DNA from: Patescibacteria group bacterium
GTDB taxonomy: Bacteria; Patescibacteria; Paceibacteria; UBA6257; 2-01-FULL-56-20
DNA: 64,000 bases
Direction of reading: 5' to 3'
Assembly (NCBI GenBank): GCA_024654525.1
Contig: JANLHI010000030.1
Location: 87,855-151,854 of the forward strand
In this document: one piece after another, positions 1-7,066 of the stretch
Layout: the number at the start of each line of letters is the position of its first letter
How positions within the stretch are numbered: the stretch's first letter is position 1
The notes under the pieces: generated by a model
Database searches by the model: none
What the model was told of the DNA's origin: nothing
What the model saw: the letters and a program-made list of their open reading frames with translations, nothing else
Position numbers and translations under genes: made by a program

Positions 1-521
1 CGACAGAGCATCATGAGGCATTGGTAACGTCGGCACAGCTTTTAGTGCGTGCGGGAGTCTCGATGATAGCGATTCCGTGTAATCGCGCTCATGTGAGAAT
101 CGAGGACATTCAGAGTCGTGTTCCGGTTCCGGTGGCGAATATGGTGAATCTTGCGATACAGCAGATCGCAAAAAATCACCGCAAGGCATGTGTCGGGCTT
201 ATTGCCGCAGGGCCGGTTATTACTCAAAAAATATACGAGCAAGCGTTATTGGATTCCGGGGTTCGTGTGGTGATTCCCGATACAAAGGGGCAGGAAGCGG
301 TGGCAAAGGCGGTGCAGGCGGTAAAAGTGAACGCCGATGCGGACGGAACGCCGGTGATGAAAGTGGCGAAACAGCTTATAGAAAACGGTGCACAAGTACT
401 TCTTGTGGGATGTGCAAAGCTTTCCATTTTTGCCGATGAGCTTGAGAAGTTGGGAAAGCCGGTTGTTGATCCTATGAGGGTGCTTGCGGAACATCTCGTC
501 GATCAGGCGAGAGTGGTATAA
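1..521 (+). CDS. Asp/Glu/hydantoin racemase family protein, 5'-truncated by the window edge
   Basis: Cofactor-independent amino-acid racemase of the aspartate/glutamate racemase family, which interconverts L- and D-acidic amino acids with two cysteines; D-amino acids feed peptidoglycan. The frame is open to base 3, so the true start lies left of the window; the TTG at 21 is probably internal. The first catalytic cysteine is in IPCNRAH (codon at 78-80; the family usually has PCNTAH) and the second is in LLVGCAKLSIF (family LGCTE). Both thiols are present, but the residues after each differ from the usual T and E, so the substrate may differ. A terminator follows 140 bp downstream (660-692). 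Confidence 0.85.
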   Translation, partial: TEHHEALVTSAQLLVRAGVSMIAIPCNRAHVRIEDIQSRVPVPVANMVNLAIQQIAKNHRKACVGLIAAGPVITQKIYEQALLDSGVRVVIPDTKGQEAVAKAVQAVKVNADADGTPVMKVAKQLIENGAQVLLVGCAKLSIFADELEKLGKPVVDPMRVLAEHLVDQARVV

Positions 522-620
522 AAGTGCGAAGTGGATAAAACAATGACTTAAATAACTCGTTAAAGTATTCAAAATTGTATATTTTTTGTTTGTTTTTCTC
601 AAGCTACAGAGAAATAGGTT

Positions 621-649
621 TTGTTTTACTCTTAATCGACAAGTATAAT
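621..649 (+). promoter_or_regulatory. Candidate promoter firing into a terminator
   Basis: TTGTTT at 621-626 and a perfect TATAAT at 644-649 are separated by 17 bp. A predicted transcript would start near 656 and meet the hairpin at 660-692 at once. It may make only a very short RNA or be a chance AT-rich match. Confidence 0.35.
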
Positions 650-659
650 TTGTTTTTAG

Positions 660-692
660 CGTGGTGACTCTTTTAGAGTCACCATGTTTTTT
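660..692 (+). terminator. Rho-independent terminator
   Basis: A 9-bp stem (GGTGACTCT paired with AGAGTCACC) with a 3-nt loop is followed by TG and six Ts. It closes the racemase unit and insulates it from the next promoter at 712. Confidence 0.8.
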
Positions 693-711
693 ATTTCTGT
701 GCATAACCTCC

Positions 712-740
712 TTGACAACTTTTTAACAGAGGAAGATACT
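712..740 (+). promoter_or_regulatory. Consensus-like sigma-70 promoter
   Basis: TTGACA (712-717), 17-bp spacer, GATACT (735-740). It drives a unit that ends at the terminator at 1070-1110. The leader between about 765 and 815 can fold into a long imperfect hairpin (about 11 of 13 positions pair) before a strong Shine-Dalgarno at 846-853. Confidence 0.6.
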
Positions 741-863
741 TTTTAGTAGAGTTCTTTCAAAATGGTTTTTCGGCTGTAGGCGCAAGGAAATTTTTCTTTG
801 CGGCTGCAGCTGAACATGGTCACCAGCTAATGCACCTTTCTTTTCGGAGGAGGATAAACAATT

Positions 864-908
864 GTGACCAAAAAGCAGAAACCAAAAAAATATGCAAAAA
901 TTGCATGA
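864..908 (+). CDS. Possible 14-residue basic leader peptide (GTG start)
   Basis: A textbook Shine-Dalgarno (GGAGGAGG, 846-853) sits 10 nt before GTG at 864. The frame encodes MTKKQKPKKYAKIA and stops at 906-908. The downstream 47-codon frame begins inside it, at 892, in the +1 frame. Either this is a short regulatory peptide coupled to the next frame, or the two are one gene broken by a single-base indel in the run of seven As at 884-890. In the second case the joined product would be a small basic protein of about 57 residues. No homology recognised. Confidence 0.3.
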   Translation: MTKKQKPKKYAKIA

Positions 909-1035
909 CATTCAGGGGCTCCAAAAATGGGGTCGAACGTTCACCCGCGGTGATGGTGGAACTCCGTTCCTTGGGGTCTATCGAGGTTTTCTCGGCATGG
1001 GACGTTCGCTGAAGACAATCCACGGCATTGGATAA
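892..1035 (+). CDS. Small hypothetical protein, 47 aa, glycine-rich and basic
   Basis: ATG at 892, TAA at 1033-1035. The product begins MQKLHDIQGLQKWGRTF and is rich in Gly, Arg and Lys with regular aromatics, which is unlike random sequence. It lacks its own Shine-Dalgarno; the strong one at 846-853 serves the overlapping GTG frame, so translation may be coupled or the two frames may be one disrupted gene. It lies alone between the promoter at 712 and the terminator at 1070. Family not recognised. Confidence 0.4.
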   Translation: MQKLHDIQGLQKWGRTFTRGDGGTPFLGVYRGFLGMGRSLKTIHGIG

Positions 1036-1069
1036 CCAGCGAAAAAAGGGCTTAATGCCCGAAACATTT

Positions 1070-1110
1070 AGTGCCGCATTTCTTCATTGATTTGCGGCAC
1101 TTCCATTTTT
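1070..1110 (+). terminator. Rho-independent terminator
   Basis: A 9-bp stem, AGTGCCGCA paired with TGCGGCACT, encloses a 14-nt loop and is followed by TCCATTTTT. It ends the 712-1035 unit. Confidence 0.75.
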
Positions 1111-1151
1111 AATAATTGCATTCCTCAAAATTTTGTGTAAGGTGATAAGAT

Positions 1152-1886
1152 ATGAATCGCGCATTGGTTCCCATGTCTCGCCTTGAGCTTGTGAAGCAGA
1201 GTATTGCTCCGCTCAATTTTGCTCGTGAGACATTTATTAAAAAACTTCTTCGTTATAATGTAGTGCCGGTTTTTGTTTCCTCGCTCTTTCCAAAAGAAAT
1301 GGTGGAGAAATTATACAATGAGTGTCAGGGTATATTTTGTATGGGAGGAGCGGATTTTAATTCAAATGTATACGGAGAGGAACCGCATCTAAAAACGGAA
1401 GCAACGGAACCTTTGCGCGACGAACTTGAATTGCATCTTATTCGGAAAGCGTTAGCCGACAAAAAACCTTTTTTAGGAATTTGCAGGGGATGCCAAGCGC
1501 TTGCAATCGCTTCGGGGGGAACATTATATCAACATATAGAAGGAATTGCCCTCGGAGAAAATCACGGAGCGAGTGAAGGGGGAACGTATGAGGATCTTGT
1601 AAAACAGGTGGGGCATGAGGTTGTTGTTGCGGAAGGAAGCAAGGCACGGGCATTGTTAGGGAAAGAAATAATTCGTACCAATTCCGGACATCATCAGGCA
1701 GTAAAGTCTGTAGGGGAGGGTATTATTGTTTCAGGTAAGACCAAAGGAGGGATTACAGAGATTATCGAACACACGGCGCAGGACTTTTTTTGCTTCGGTA
1801 TTCAGGCACATCCCGAGGTGGAGGATAATGGGGATTGCGAGCCGTTTTTTAGGGCGTTTGCGGATGCGATGAGTCAAAGAGGGTAA
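1152..1886 (+). CDS. Class I glutamine amidotransferase, peptidase C26 / gamma-glutamyl-GABA hydrolase type
   Basis: Cytosolic hydrolase that cleaves gamma-glutamyl amides (PuuD-like family). The nucleophile elbow GICRGCQ places the catalytic Cys at residue 101, and QAHPE near residue 220 supplies the His and Glu of the triad. At 244 aa it has the family's usual length. AAGGTGATAAG just upstream of ATG 1152 is a moderate Shine-Dalgarno. Its neighbours are a racemase and a GCS2-type ligase, so a gamma-glutamyl or D-Glu theme is possible, but the exact substrate cannot be read from sequence. Confidence 0.88.
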   Translation: MNRALVPMSRLELVKQSIAPLNFARETFIKKLLRYNVVPVFVSSLFPKEMVEKLYNECQGIFCMGGADFNSNVYGEEPHLKTEATEPLRDELELHLIRKALADKKPFLGICRGCQALAIASGGTLYQHIEGIALGENHGASEGGTYEDLVKQVGHEVVVAEGSKARALLGKEIIRTNSGHHQAVKSVGEGIIVSGKTKGGITEIIEHTAQDFFCFGIQAHPEVEDNGDCEPFFRAFADAMSQRG

Positions 1887-1890
1887 TGGC

Positions 1891-1918
1891 TTGACAGTGT
1901 TTTCGAAGAGTGTACACT
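1891..1918 (+). promoter_or_regulatory. Consensus-like promoter
   Basis: TTGACA (1891-1896), 16-bp spacer, TACACT (1913-1918), directly after the amidotransferase stop codon. Predicted start near 1925, only about 12 nt before the ATG at 1937. Confidence 0.6.
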
Positions 1919-1936
1919 AATTTTACTATAACTTCC

Positions 1937-2056
1937 ATGAAAAATTTCTTGGTATATATGCCTCATATTTTTTCCCTTGCGCTTTTTGCGTGGATGCTTT
2001 GCGTTGTCTTTATCCGCAAGGGAACGGGAGGAATGGTGAAATATCATATACGTTAG
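1937..2056 (+). CDS. Putative 39-residue membrane peptide
   Basis: ATG at 1937-1939, TAG at 2054-2056. One hydrophobic segment (about residues 5-26, containing FSLALFAWMLCVVFI) is followed by a basic tail, the layout of a single-pass membrane peptide. It sits exactly between a promoter (1891-1918) and a strong terminator (2082-2112), which supports a real transcript. No Shine-Dalgarno is visible; the very short leader would suit leaderless or weakly led translation. It could instead be a small RNA of about 185 nt. Function unknown. Confidence 0.45.
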   Translation: MKNFLVYMPHIFSLALFAWMLCVVFIRKGTGGMVKYHIR

Positions 2057-2081
2057 AAAGTTGAGAGATAAGAATTTCACC

Positions 2082-2112
2082 AACACCTCCCCATAAAAGG
2101 GAGGTGTTTTGT
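2082..2112 (+). terminator. Rho-independent terminator
   Basis: A perfect 10-bp stem, AACACCTCCC paired with GGGAGGTGTT, with a 7-nt loop and following Ts. It ends the unit started at 1891. Confidence 0.85.
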
Positions 2113-2121
2113 TCAGAAATT

Positions 2122-2157
2122 CACTTCATAAACAGGTCTAGACCGATTTATGAAGTG
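2122..2157 (+). repeat. 36-bp near-perfect palindrome
   Basis: Outer 11-bp arms CACTTCATAAA (2122-2132) and TTTATGAAGTG (2147-2157) surround an inner GGTCTAGACC, with only a 2-bp mismatch on each side. It lies 25 bp before the 2182 start codon, so it may be an operator. No T-run follows, so it is not a terminator. Confidence 0.6.
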
Positions 2158-2181
2158 AGCGTCAGAACAATAAGGTTCCAC

Positions 2182-2364
2182 ATGCGCTCATTGCTCTTTG
2201 GTTTTATGGAAAAAATAGCAGAAAAAAGAAGAGCTCTCTTCCAGAGGGAATGGCCTGTGGTGGAGTTGCCGCAACCGCAACGAAAAAAAAGGGGGGGTTC
2301 CAAACCTATTCCCGAATGGATGCGAAAACCCAAGTACAGGAGTCTTCTCTTGGAGAGAGTCTGA
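2182..2364 (+). CDS. Small basic hypothetical protein, 60 aa
   Basis: The ATG at 2182 has AAGG seven bases upstream; an in-frame ATG at 2206 has none, so 2182 is preferred. The product is strongly basic with a proline-rich centre (VVELPQPQRKKRGGSKPIP) and ends RKPKYRSLLLERV, which suggests a nucleic-acid-binding or partner-docking peptide. A terminator starts 4 nt after the stop and a palindrome lies just upstream, so the gene has its own expression signals. Family not recognised. Confidence 0.45.
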   Translation: MRSLLFGFMEKIAEKRRALFQREWPVVELPQPQRKKRGGSKPIPEWMRKPKYRSLLLERV

Positions 2365-2367
2365 AGT

Positions 2368-2397
2368 CCGAAGGAACTTGCGTTCCTTTGGTTTATT
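2368..2397 (+). terminator. Rho-independent terminator
   Basis: CCGAAGGAAC and GTTCCTTTGG pair around a TTGC loop, followed by TTTATTATA. It ends the small basic gene. Confidence 0.65.
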
Positions 2398-2399
2398 AT

Positions 2400-2590
2400 A
2401 ACCCGAAGGGTGGTGACATGATGAGAAATCACTTTGTTATCACCCTTCCTAACCTTTTCACTATATTCACCATCTGAAGATTGCCGTATGCGAAACGATA
2501 ATCTTCAGGTGCGCGCAACCACAAATGAGGGTTGGTACGCCTGTGATAGGGAAAGAAGTTTTTTGAAAACTTTAATAAGGTTGGAGGATT
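2400..2590 (+). promoter_or_regulatory. Structured leader of the carboxylate-amine ligase gene
   Basis: This 190-bp non-coding stretch carries nested inverted repeats. CTGAAGATT and AATCTTCAG (about 2474-2507) pair perfectly, and a second helix pairs AGGTGCG-GCAACC with GGGTTG-CGCCT (about 2506-2553). It ends in a good Shine-Dalgarno (GGAGG) before ATG 2591. It could be an attenuator, riboswitch or RNA thermometer; no known class is recognised. Confidence 0.4.
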
Positions 2591-3928
2591 ATGATAGATT
2601 TGACACAATGGGTGAACCCCAAAACGAAAAGGACAATTCCGCTCTGCGGAAACGTGGTCCCGCGGAGCGAATTCCGCATGCCGTGCGAGCCGCTAAAAAT
2701 CGGGATAGAGCTTGAGCTTCTTGTGCGCGACAAAAAGATGAATTCAGCGGGAATGCGGGCGCAGGAGGTATTCACGTCGGACGCGGTGAGTCTCGACGGG
2801 AAAATCTCGGTAGAGGCTCTGGTGGATATAGTAGAGGTAAAGACCGACCCACACGCGGGAATTGCACAAGTCGTTCGTGACCTGCAAGGAACATGCGACG
2901 TACTCCAAAATTACTTTGCGAACGAGGGGTGCGCGTTGCTCCCTATTTCGCTCGCACCGCTTGAAGTAATTGGAACACCAAGTTTTAACCACTGTTTCAT
3001 AAAGGAAATCGGGGTGAGAAAACATGGCGTGGGGGTATGCCGACTCGATGGTATCGCGAGTACGCAGTTCAATATCGACGTGGGGGAGGGCAATGCCTTG
3101 CTCTACGTCCATAAAGCGTTTCGCGGAATCGTGCCGCTTCTCGTATCACTCACCGCGAACTCGCCTTTCCACGGAGCGCTCAACACGCACATGCTCGCGA
3201 TGCGGGCAAACGTGCGAAGTATGCTCTTGGACTCCGGGGGGTGGATGGCGGAGAATATACACGAGACCGATTGGGCGGAATACTTGGAACGGCGGGCGAG
3301 AATGTGCTCAATCGGGGCGGTAATGTCTGCGCCGTGGGCGCACAACGGACCGCTTCGGCTTCGGCCGGATAAGGGAATGTGCCTTGAAATTTCGCCGTGC
3401 GAAGTTATCCCGAGGTTTCGGGGTATCGGTACGATGGCGGATTTCTTAAGGAGGGTGGTGTTGGAACTCTTACAGTGCTACATCTCGGGCGAGCCTCTCC
3501 CTGAATTCTTCGGCGCGAGCGAAGACCTCGCGGTGCAAAAGAATATGCAGGAATCGGTAATTAGGGGGCGGAATGGTACATTTCTCAATCGCAGTCTCGA
3601 AGGCGTATCGACGAGATATGCCCTTGAGCAACTCGTCGAGTGGGTGGACTCATTCAGTGCAAGGAAAGAAGCGAATGGAGACCCCTCGTGGCAATGGAGC
3701 GAAACGGTTAACGCACTTTGGGACATCCTGGAGAACGGAACGCCCGCGGAACGAATGGTCGCGGAGTTTCAGAGGATCCACGATTGTCCCAACCGCTTGG
3801 ACGGGTGTCCGGCGTGCGGCGACTCCATTCGCGAAGTGTGTCGGGAAGTAGCGAAAGACTTCGCTGTGCAATTCAGTGGGGAGGCGCCTTGCGAGCAGGA
3901 GTGGAAAACTGAAATGATTGTGGCGTAG
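2591..3928 (+). CDS. GCS2-family glutamate-cysteine ligase-like (YbdK-type) carboxylate-amine ligase
   Basis: ATP-dependent ligase fold joining a carboxylate (often glutamate) to an amine. The core signatures are present: GIELELLV (about residues 38-45, the Mg/ATP-binding Glu cluster), DPHAGIAQ (about 97-104), STQFNIDVG (about 158-166) and AFRGIVPLLVSLTANSPFHG (about 177-196). At 445 aa it is somewhat longer than YbdK; a C-terminal cysteine pair (CPNRLDGCPACG, about residues 397-408) is unusual. The gene is visibly GC-richer than its neighbours, with many GCG, CGG and CGC codons, which suggests transfer. A strong Shine-Dalgarno and structured leader precede it and a terminator follows. The true substrate is unknown. 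Confidence 0.82.
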   Translation: MIDLTQWVNPKTKRTIPLCGNVVPRSEFRMPCEPLKIGIELELLVRDKKMNSAGMRAQEVFTSDAVSLDGKISVEALVDIVEVKTDPHAGIAQVVRDLQGTCDVLQNYFANEGCALLPISLAPLEVIGTPSFNHCFIKEIGVRKHGVGVCRLDGIASTQFNIDVGEGNALLYVHKAFRGIVPLLVSLTANSPFHGALNTHMLAMRANVRSMLLDSGGWMAENIHETDWAEYLERRARMCSIGAVMSAPWAHNGPLRLRPDKGMCLEISPCEVIPRFRGIGTMADFLRRVVLELLQCYISGEPLPEFFGASEDLAVQKNMQESVIRGRNGTFLNRSLEGVSTRYALEQLVEWVDSFSARKEANGDPSWQWSETVNALWDILENGTPAERMVAEFQRIHDCPNRLDGCPACGDSIREVCREVAKDFAVQFSGEAPCEQEWKTEMIVA

Positions 3929-3964
3929 GTACACGGCTATGGAGTGTAGCTATGAAATAATATA

Positions 3965-4003
3965 AAAAGAGGCTGATTTTACGATCGGCCTCTTTTGCAT
4001 TTT
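3965..4003 (+). terminator. Rho-independent terminator
   Basis: AAAGAGGC pairs with GCCTCTTTT around an AT-rich loop, followed by GCATTTT. It ends the GCS2-like gene. Confidence 0.75.
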
Positions 4004-4037
4004 ACGTTTTATATTGTATGCAGTAGTATATCCATAC

Positions 4038-5150
4038 ATGAACAAATCGGCGCTTCAAAAAATTTTATTTCAGCTTATTAAATTCAAGTCCGAAACGAGA
4101 AATCAAGCGGAAGTGAAAAGAGCGGTTGATTATGTGGGGACGCTATTTCGCGGTACGCAGTACGGTGTAAAGAAATTCGCTCATAAAGGTGTGCATTCGC
4201 TTATTATTTTTCCCACGCGAAGTGATTGGAGATATCCGAAAATATTACTCAACGGACACATTGATGTGGTTCCCGCACATGATATGGCACAATTCAAGCC
4301 ATATGAAAAGAATGGGAGAATATATGGACGAGGCGCAGTTGATATGAAGGGAGGGCTCACCGCGCTTATCGGAACACTTCTTGAGTTAGATGCTCAAAAA
4401 ATTAAAAGTGATGTAGGGCTTATGATAACGGGAGATGAAGAGGTCGGCGGTGCGCACGGTGCGGGATTTTTGGTAGACGACATGGGGTTGAGACCTCAAT
4501 TTGCAATTGCGGGAGATGCACCTCGCCGAAGCGGTGTGGCGATTACCATCCATGGAAAAGGGGGTGTTTGGGTTGAGCTTACTGCACGGGGAAAATCAGC
4601 ACATGCGGCGCGACCATGGCTTGGGGAGAATGCGTTGGATAAATTGCATGACGCAATTGCAAAAATCAAACGTACTGTGGAAAAACGGGTTCCTTCTGAT
4701 TCATGGGAAACCACCGTCACATTATCGGTTATTGAAACAGACAACCAAGCTCCGAATATAGTCCCGTCATATGCGAGGGGAGTGATTGATATTCGTTTTA
4801 CGGAAACGTTTGCCGTGCACCCCGATGATGCGCATCGGAAATTAAAAGCGATGGTGCCGGAGGTTCAAGTAACGGCGCTTACCAAAGTCATGCCTTTGAT
4901 CAATGACTCAAAAAATAGTTTTATCAGAGATATTCAATCATCTTTTTCCCATACATTTGGAGAAAAAATTCCCTTGGTTCGCGAACATGGAGCAAGTGAT
5001 GCACGTCATTTTATGACGTATAAAATTCCGAGTATCCTTGTGGGTACGATTGGGGATAATTGGCACACAAAAGACGAATGGGTGTCTATGGATAGCATTA
5101 TGCTCCTTAAAGACGCACTTTTCGCATACCTTAAAAAACACGCAACATGA
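4038..5150 (+). CDS. M20-family metallopeptidase (ArgE/DapE/carboxypeptidase G2 type)
   Basis: Zinc-dependent amidohydrolase or dipeptidase acting on N-acyl amino acids or short peptides. It has the canonical M20 ligands: GHIDVVP (about residue 73), YGRGAVDMKGG (about 96), GDEEVGG with the catalytic Glu pair (about 132), SAHAARP (about 190) and a C-terminal HTKDEWVS. I start at the ATG at 4038 (MNKSALQ) rather than 4014, because 4014 overlaps a TATATT-like promoter element and adds eight atypical residues. It overlaps ychF by 4 bp (ATGA). No arginine or lysine biosynthesis genes are near, so a peptide-salvage role is more likely. Confidence 0.9.
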   Translation: MNKSALQKILFQLIKFKSETRNQAEVKRAVDYVGTLFRGTQYGVKKFAHKGVHSLIIFPTRSDWRYPKILLNGHIDVVPAHDMAQFKPYEKNGRIYGRGAVDMKGGLTALIGTLLELDAQKIKSDVGLMITGDEEVGGAHGAGFLVDDMGLRPQFAIAGDAPRRSGVAITIHGKGGVWVELTARGKSAHAARPWLGENALDKLHDAIAKIKRTVEKRVPSDSWETTVTLSVIETDNQAPNIVPSYARGVIDIRFTETFAVHPDDAHRKLKAMVPEVQVTALTKVMPLINDSKNSFIRDIQSSFSHTFGEKIPLVREHGASDARHFMTYKIPSILVGTIGDNWHTKDEWVSMDSIMLLKDALFAYLKKHAT

Positions 5151-6142
5151 AACTTTCCATCGGCATAGTCGGTCTTCCGAATGTGGGGAAATCCACGCTT
5201 TTTAGTCTGCTCACCAAGCAGAATATTTTGATTGCGAATTACCCCTTTGCGACGATTGATCCTAATGTAGGAGTGGTACCGGTCGTGGACGAACGATTAA
5301 AAGTACTTACGAAGATGAGTACTTCAAAGAAGACTATTCCTGCAGTGGTGGAGTTCTATGACATTGCGGGGTTGGTGAAGGGGGCAAATAAAGGAGAAGG
5401 GCTTGGAAATCAATTCCTTTCTCATATTCGTGAAACACAGGCAATTGTGGTGGTGCTGAGAGTATTTACCGATTCCACCGTGGTGCACGTGGAACAAAGT
5501 GTGGATCCTTTGCGGGATATGGAAATTATCAACACGGAGCTTGCGTTGAAGGATCTAGAAACTGTTGAAAAGCGATTTAAAAAGCTTGAAGGAGAAGCAA
5601 AGGCGGGTGATAAAGTTGCGGTTAAGAATTTCGAAGTATTAAAAGAAATAAAATCTGCGCTCGAATCGGGAGAATCGATTGTGCGTTTTTATGATGAGGA
5701 AATAGCAAAGGAACTTGCATTGTTGAGCTCAAAACGAAGATTCTATCTTTTAAACGGTGAACCGGAAGAAGTTCCGGAATCGCTTACGAAAAAAATACAA
5801 GAGAGAGGAGAGGATTATATAGTGGCAAATGTGGCGCTTGCAGATGAGTTTCTAGAGCTTACGCGAAAAGCGTATGAAGTTCTTGATCTTATCAGTTTCT
5901 TTACTACCGGGGAGGATGAGACGCGCGCGTGGACGATTGAGCGTGGTTCAAAAGTTCCGCAAGCGGCGGGAGTGATTCATACCGACTTCGAGAAAAATTT
6001 TATTCGTGCGGAAGTGGTCGCGTATGATAAGCTTGTCGAGGCTCAAGGATGGAGCAAGGCGCGCGAGAAAGGATGCATGAGACTTGAAGGTAAGGATTAT
6101 GTTGTCCAAGATGGAGATGTGATGGTTATCAGACATGGGTGA
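5147..6142 (+). CDS. ychF: Redox-regulated ribosome-binding ATPase YchF/EngD
   Basis: Obg-related P-loop protein that prefers ATP, binds ribosomes and influences stress responses. Walker A GLPNVGKS is at residues 9-16, NYPFATIDPNVG is the switch I region, and DIAGLVKGANKGEGLGNQFL is the G3 region typical of YchF. The TGS-like end FFTTGEDETRAWTIERGS is complete. It is 331 aa against about 363 in E. coli, with the coiled-coil insert shortened, a common CPR trend. It is translationally coupled to the upstream peptidase by ATGA. Confidence 0.95.
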   Translation: MKLSIGIVGLPNVGKSTLFSLLTKQNILIANYPFATIDPNVGVVPVVDERLKVLTKMSTSKKTIPAVVEFYDIAGLVKGANKGEGLGNQFLSHIRETQAIVVVLRVFTDSTVVHVEQSVDPLRDMEIINTELALKDLETVEKRFKKLEGEAKAGDKVAVKNFEVLKEIKSALESGESIVRFYDEEIAKELALLSSKRRFYLLNGEPEEVPESLTKKIQERGEDYIVANVALADEFLELTRKAYEVLDLISFFTTGEDETRAWTIERGSKVPQAAGVIHTDFEKNFIRAEVVAYDKLVEAQGWSKAREKGCMRLEGKDYVVQDGDVMVIRHG

Positions 6143-6238
6143 AATTGCGAATAACAAAATCCAAATTTCAAAAAATCAAAGTATTTGAATTTTGATTATT
6201 TTTTTAGTATTTGAATTTTTGAATTCAGGATTTTCTTT

Positions 6239-6973
6239 ATGAAGAAATCAATTATTAAAGTTAATAACCTTGTAAAGCGTTTTGGGAATGTTACTGCGGT
6301 GGACGGTATTTCTTTTGATATGCATGAGGGGGATATTACTGGGCTTTTGGGTCCGAATGGTGCGGGGAAGACGACTACTATTCAGATGATTTTAGATGTT
6401 ATCACTCCTACGTCCGGTGAAATTCGGATTTTTGATCTTGACATGAAGCACCACCGCGAGGAGATTCTCTCGAAGACAAATTTTTCATCACCCTATGTAA
6501 CGCTCCCAAATAGTTTGAAGGTATGGGAGAACCTTAATGTGTTTGCGGGTCTTTATGGTGTGAGAAACTCCGGTGCAAAGATAAAGGAATTAGTGGAACA
6601 ATTCGACCTTGTCGATTCATTGTCGAAGCTTACTTCAAAACTTTCCACCGGTCAGCTTACGCGGTTAAACCTTGTAAAGGCCCTTTTAAACGATCCAAGG
6701 CTTTTACTTCTTGATGAGCCGACCGCCTCGCTCGATCCGGATATTGCCGATCGTGTGCAACACATGCTCCTTAAAATTCGCAAAGAGAAGGGGATTACGA
6801 TATTGTACACTTCCCACAATATGAAGGAGGTTGAAGCGCTTTGCGACCGTGTGATATTCATTAATCATGGAAAAATAGTCGATGATGGTACCCCTGCGGA
6901 TTTAGTGAAGAAGTATGGGCATGAAGATTTAAATGACGTGTTTTTGCACATCGCGAGAAGCGATTCTAAATAA
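6239..6973 (+). CDS. ABC transporter ATP-binding subunit (ABC-2 exporter type)
   Basis: ATPase half of an exporter with the permease at 7067. Walker A GPNGAGKT is near residue 40, Walker B LLLLDEPTASLDP near 158, followed by a TSHNMKEVEALCDRV H-loop. The signature motif reads LSTGQ instead of LSGGQ, a tolerated change. The substrate is unknown; such pairs export lipids, polysaccharide or antibiotics. The AT-rich spacer before it (6143-6238) can form a weak hairpin with a T-run and may terminate ychF transcription. Confidence 0.93.
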   Translation: MKKSIIKVNNLVKRFGNVTAVDGISFDMHEGDITGLLGPNGAGKTTTIQMILDVITPTSGEIRIFDLDMKHHREEILSKTNFSSPYVTLPNSLKVWENLNVFAGLYGVRNSGAKIKELVEQFDLVDSLSKLTSKLSTGQLTRLNLVKALLNDPRLLLLDEPTASLDPDIADRVQHMLLKIRKEKGITILYTSHNMKEVEALCDRVIFINHGKIVDDGTPADLVKKYGHEDLNDVFLHIARSDSK

Positions 6974-7066
6974 AAATGTAAATGTCACAATGGAAAATGA
7001 CAATGTAAAATATTCAATCCACTGTTCATTTCGGACTTTAAATTGTCATTTTAAATTTTTAATTTT

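Noticed and set aside
2250..2477. 75-aa ORF before the GCS2-like gene
   Set aside because: It runs through the terminator at 2368-2397 and overlaps the 60-aa gene out of frame, with no start signals.
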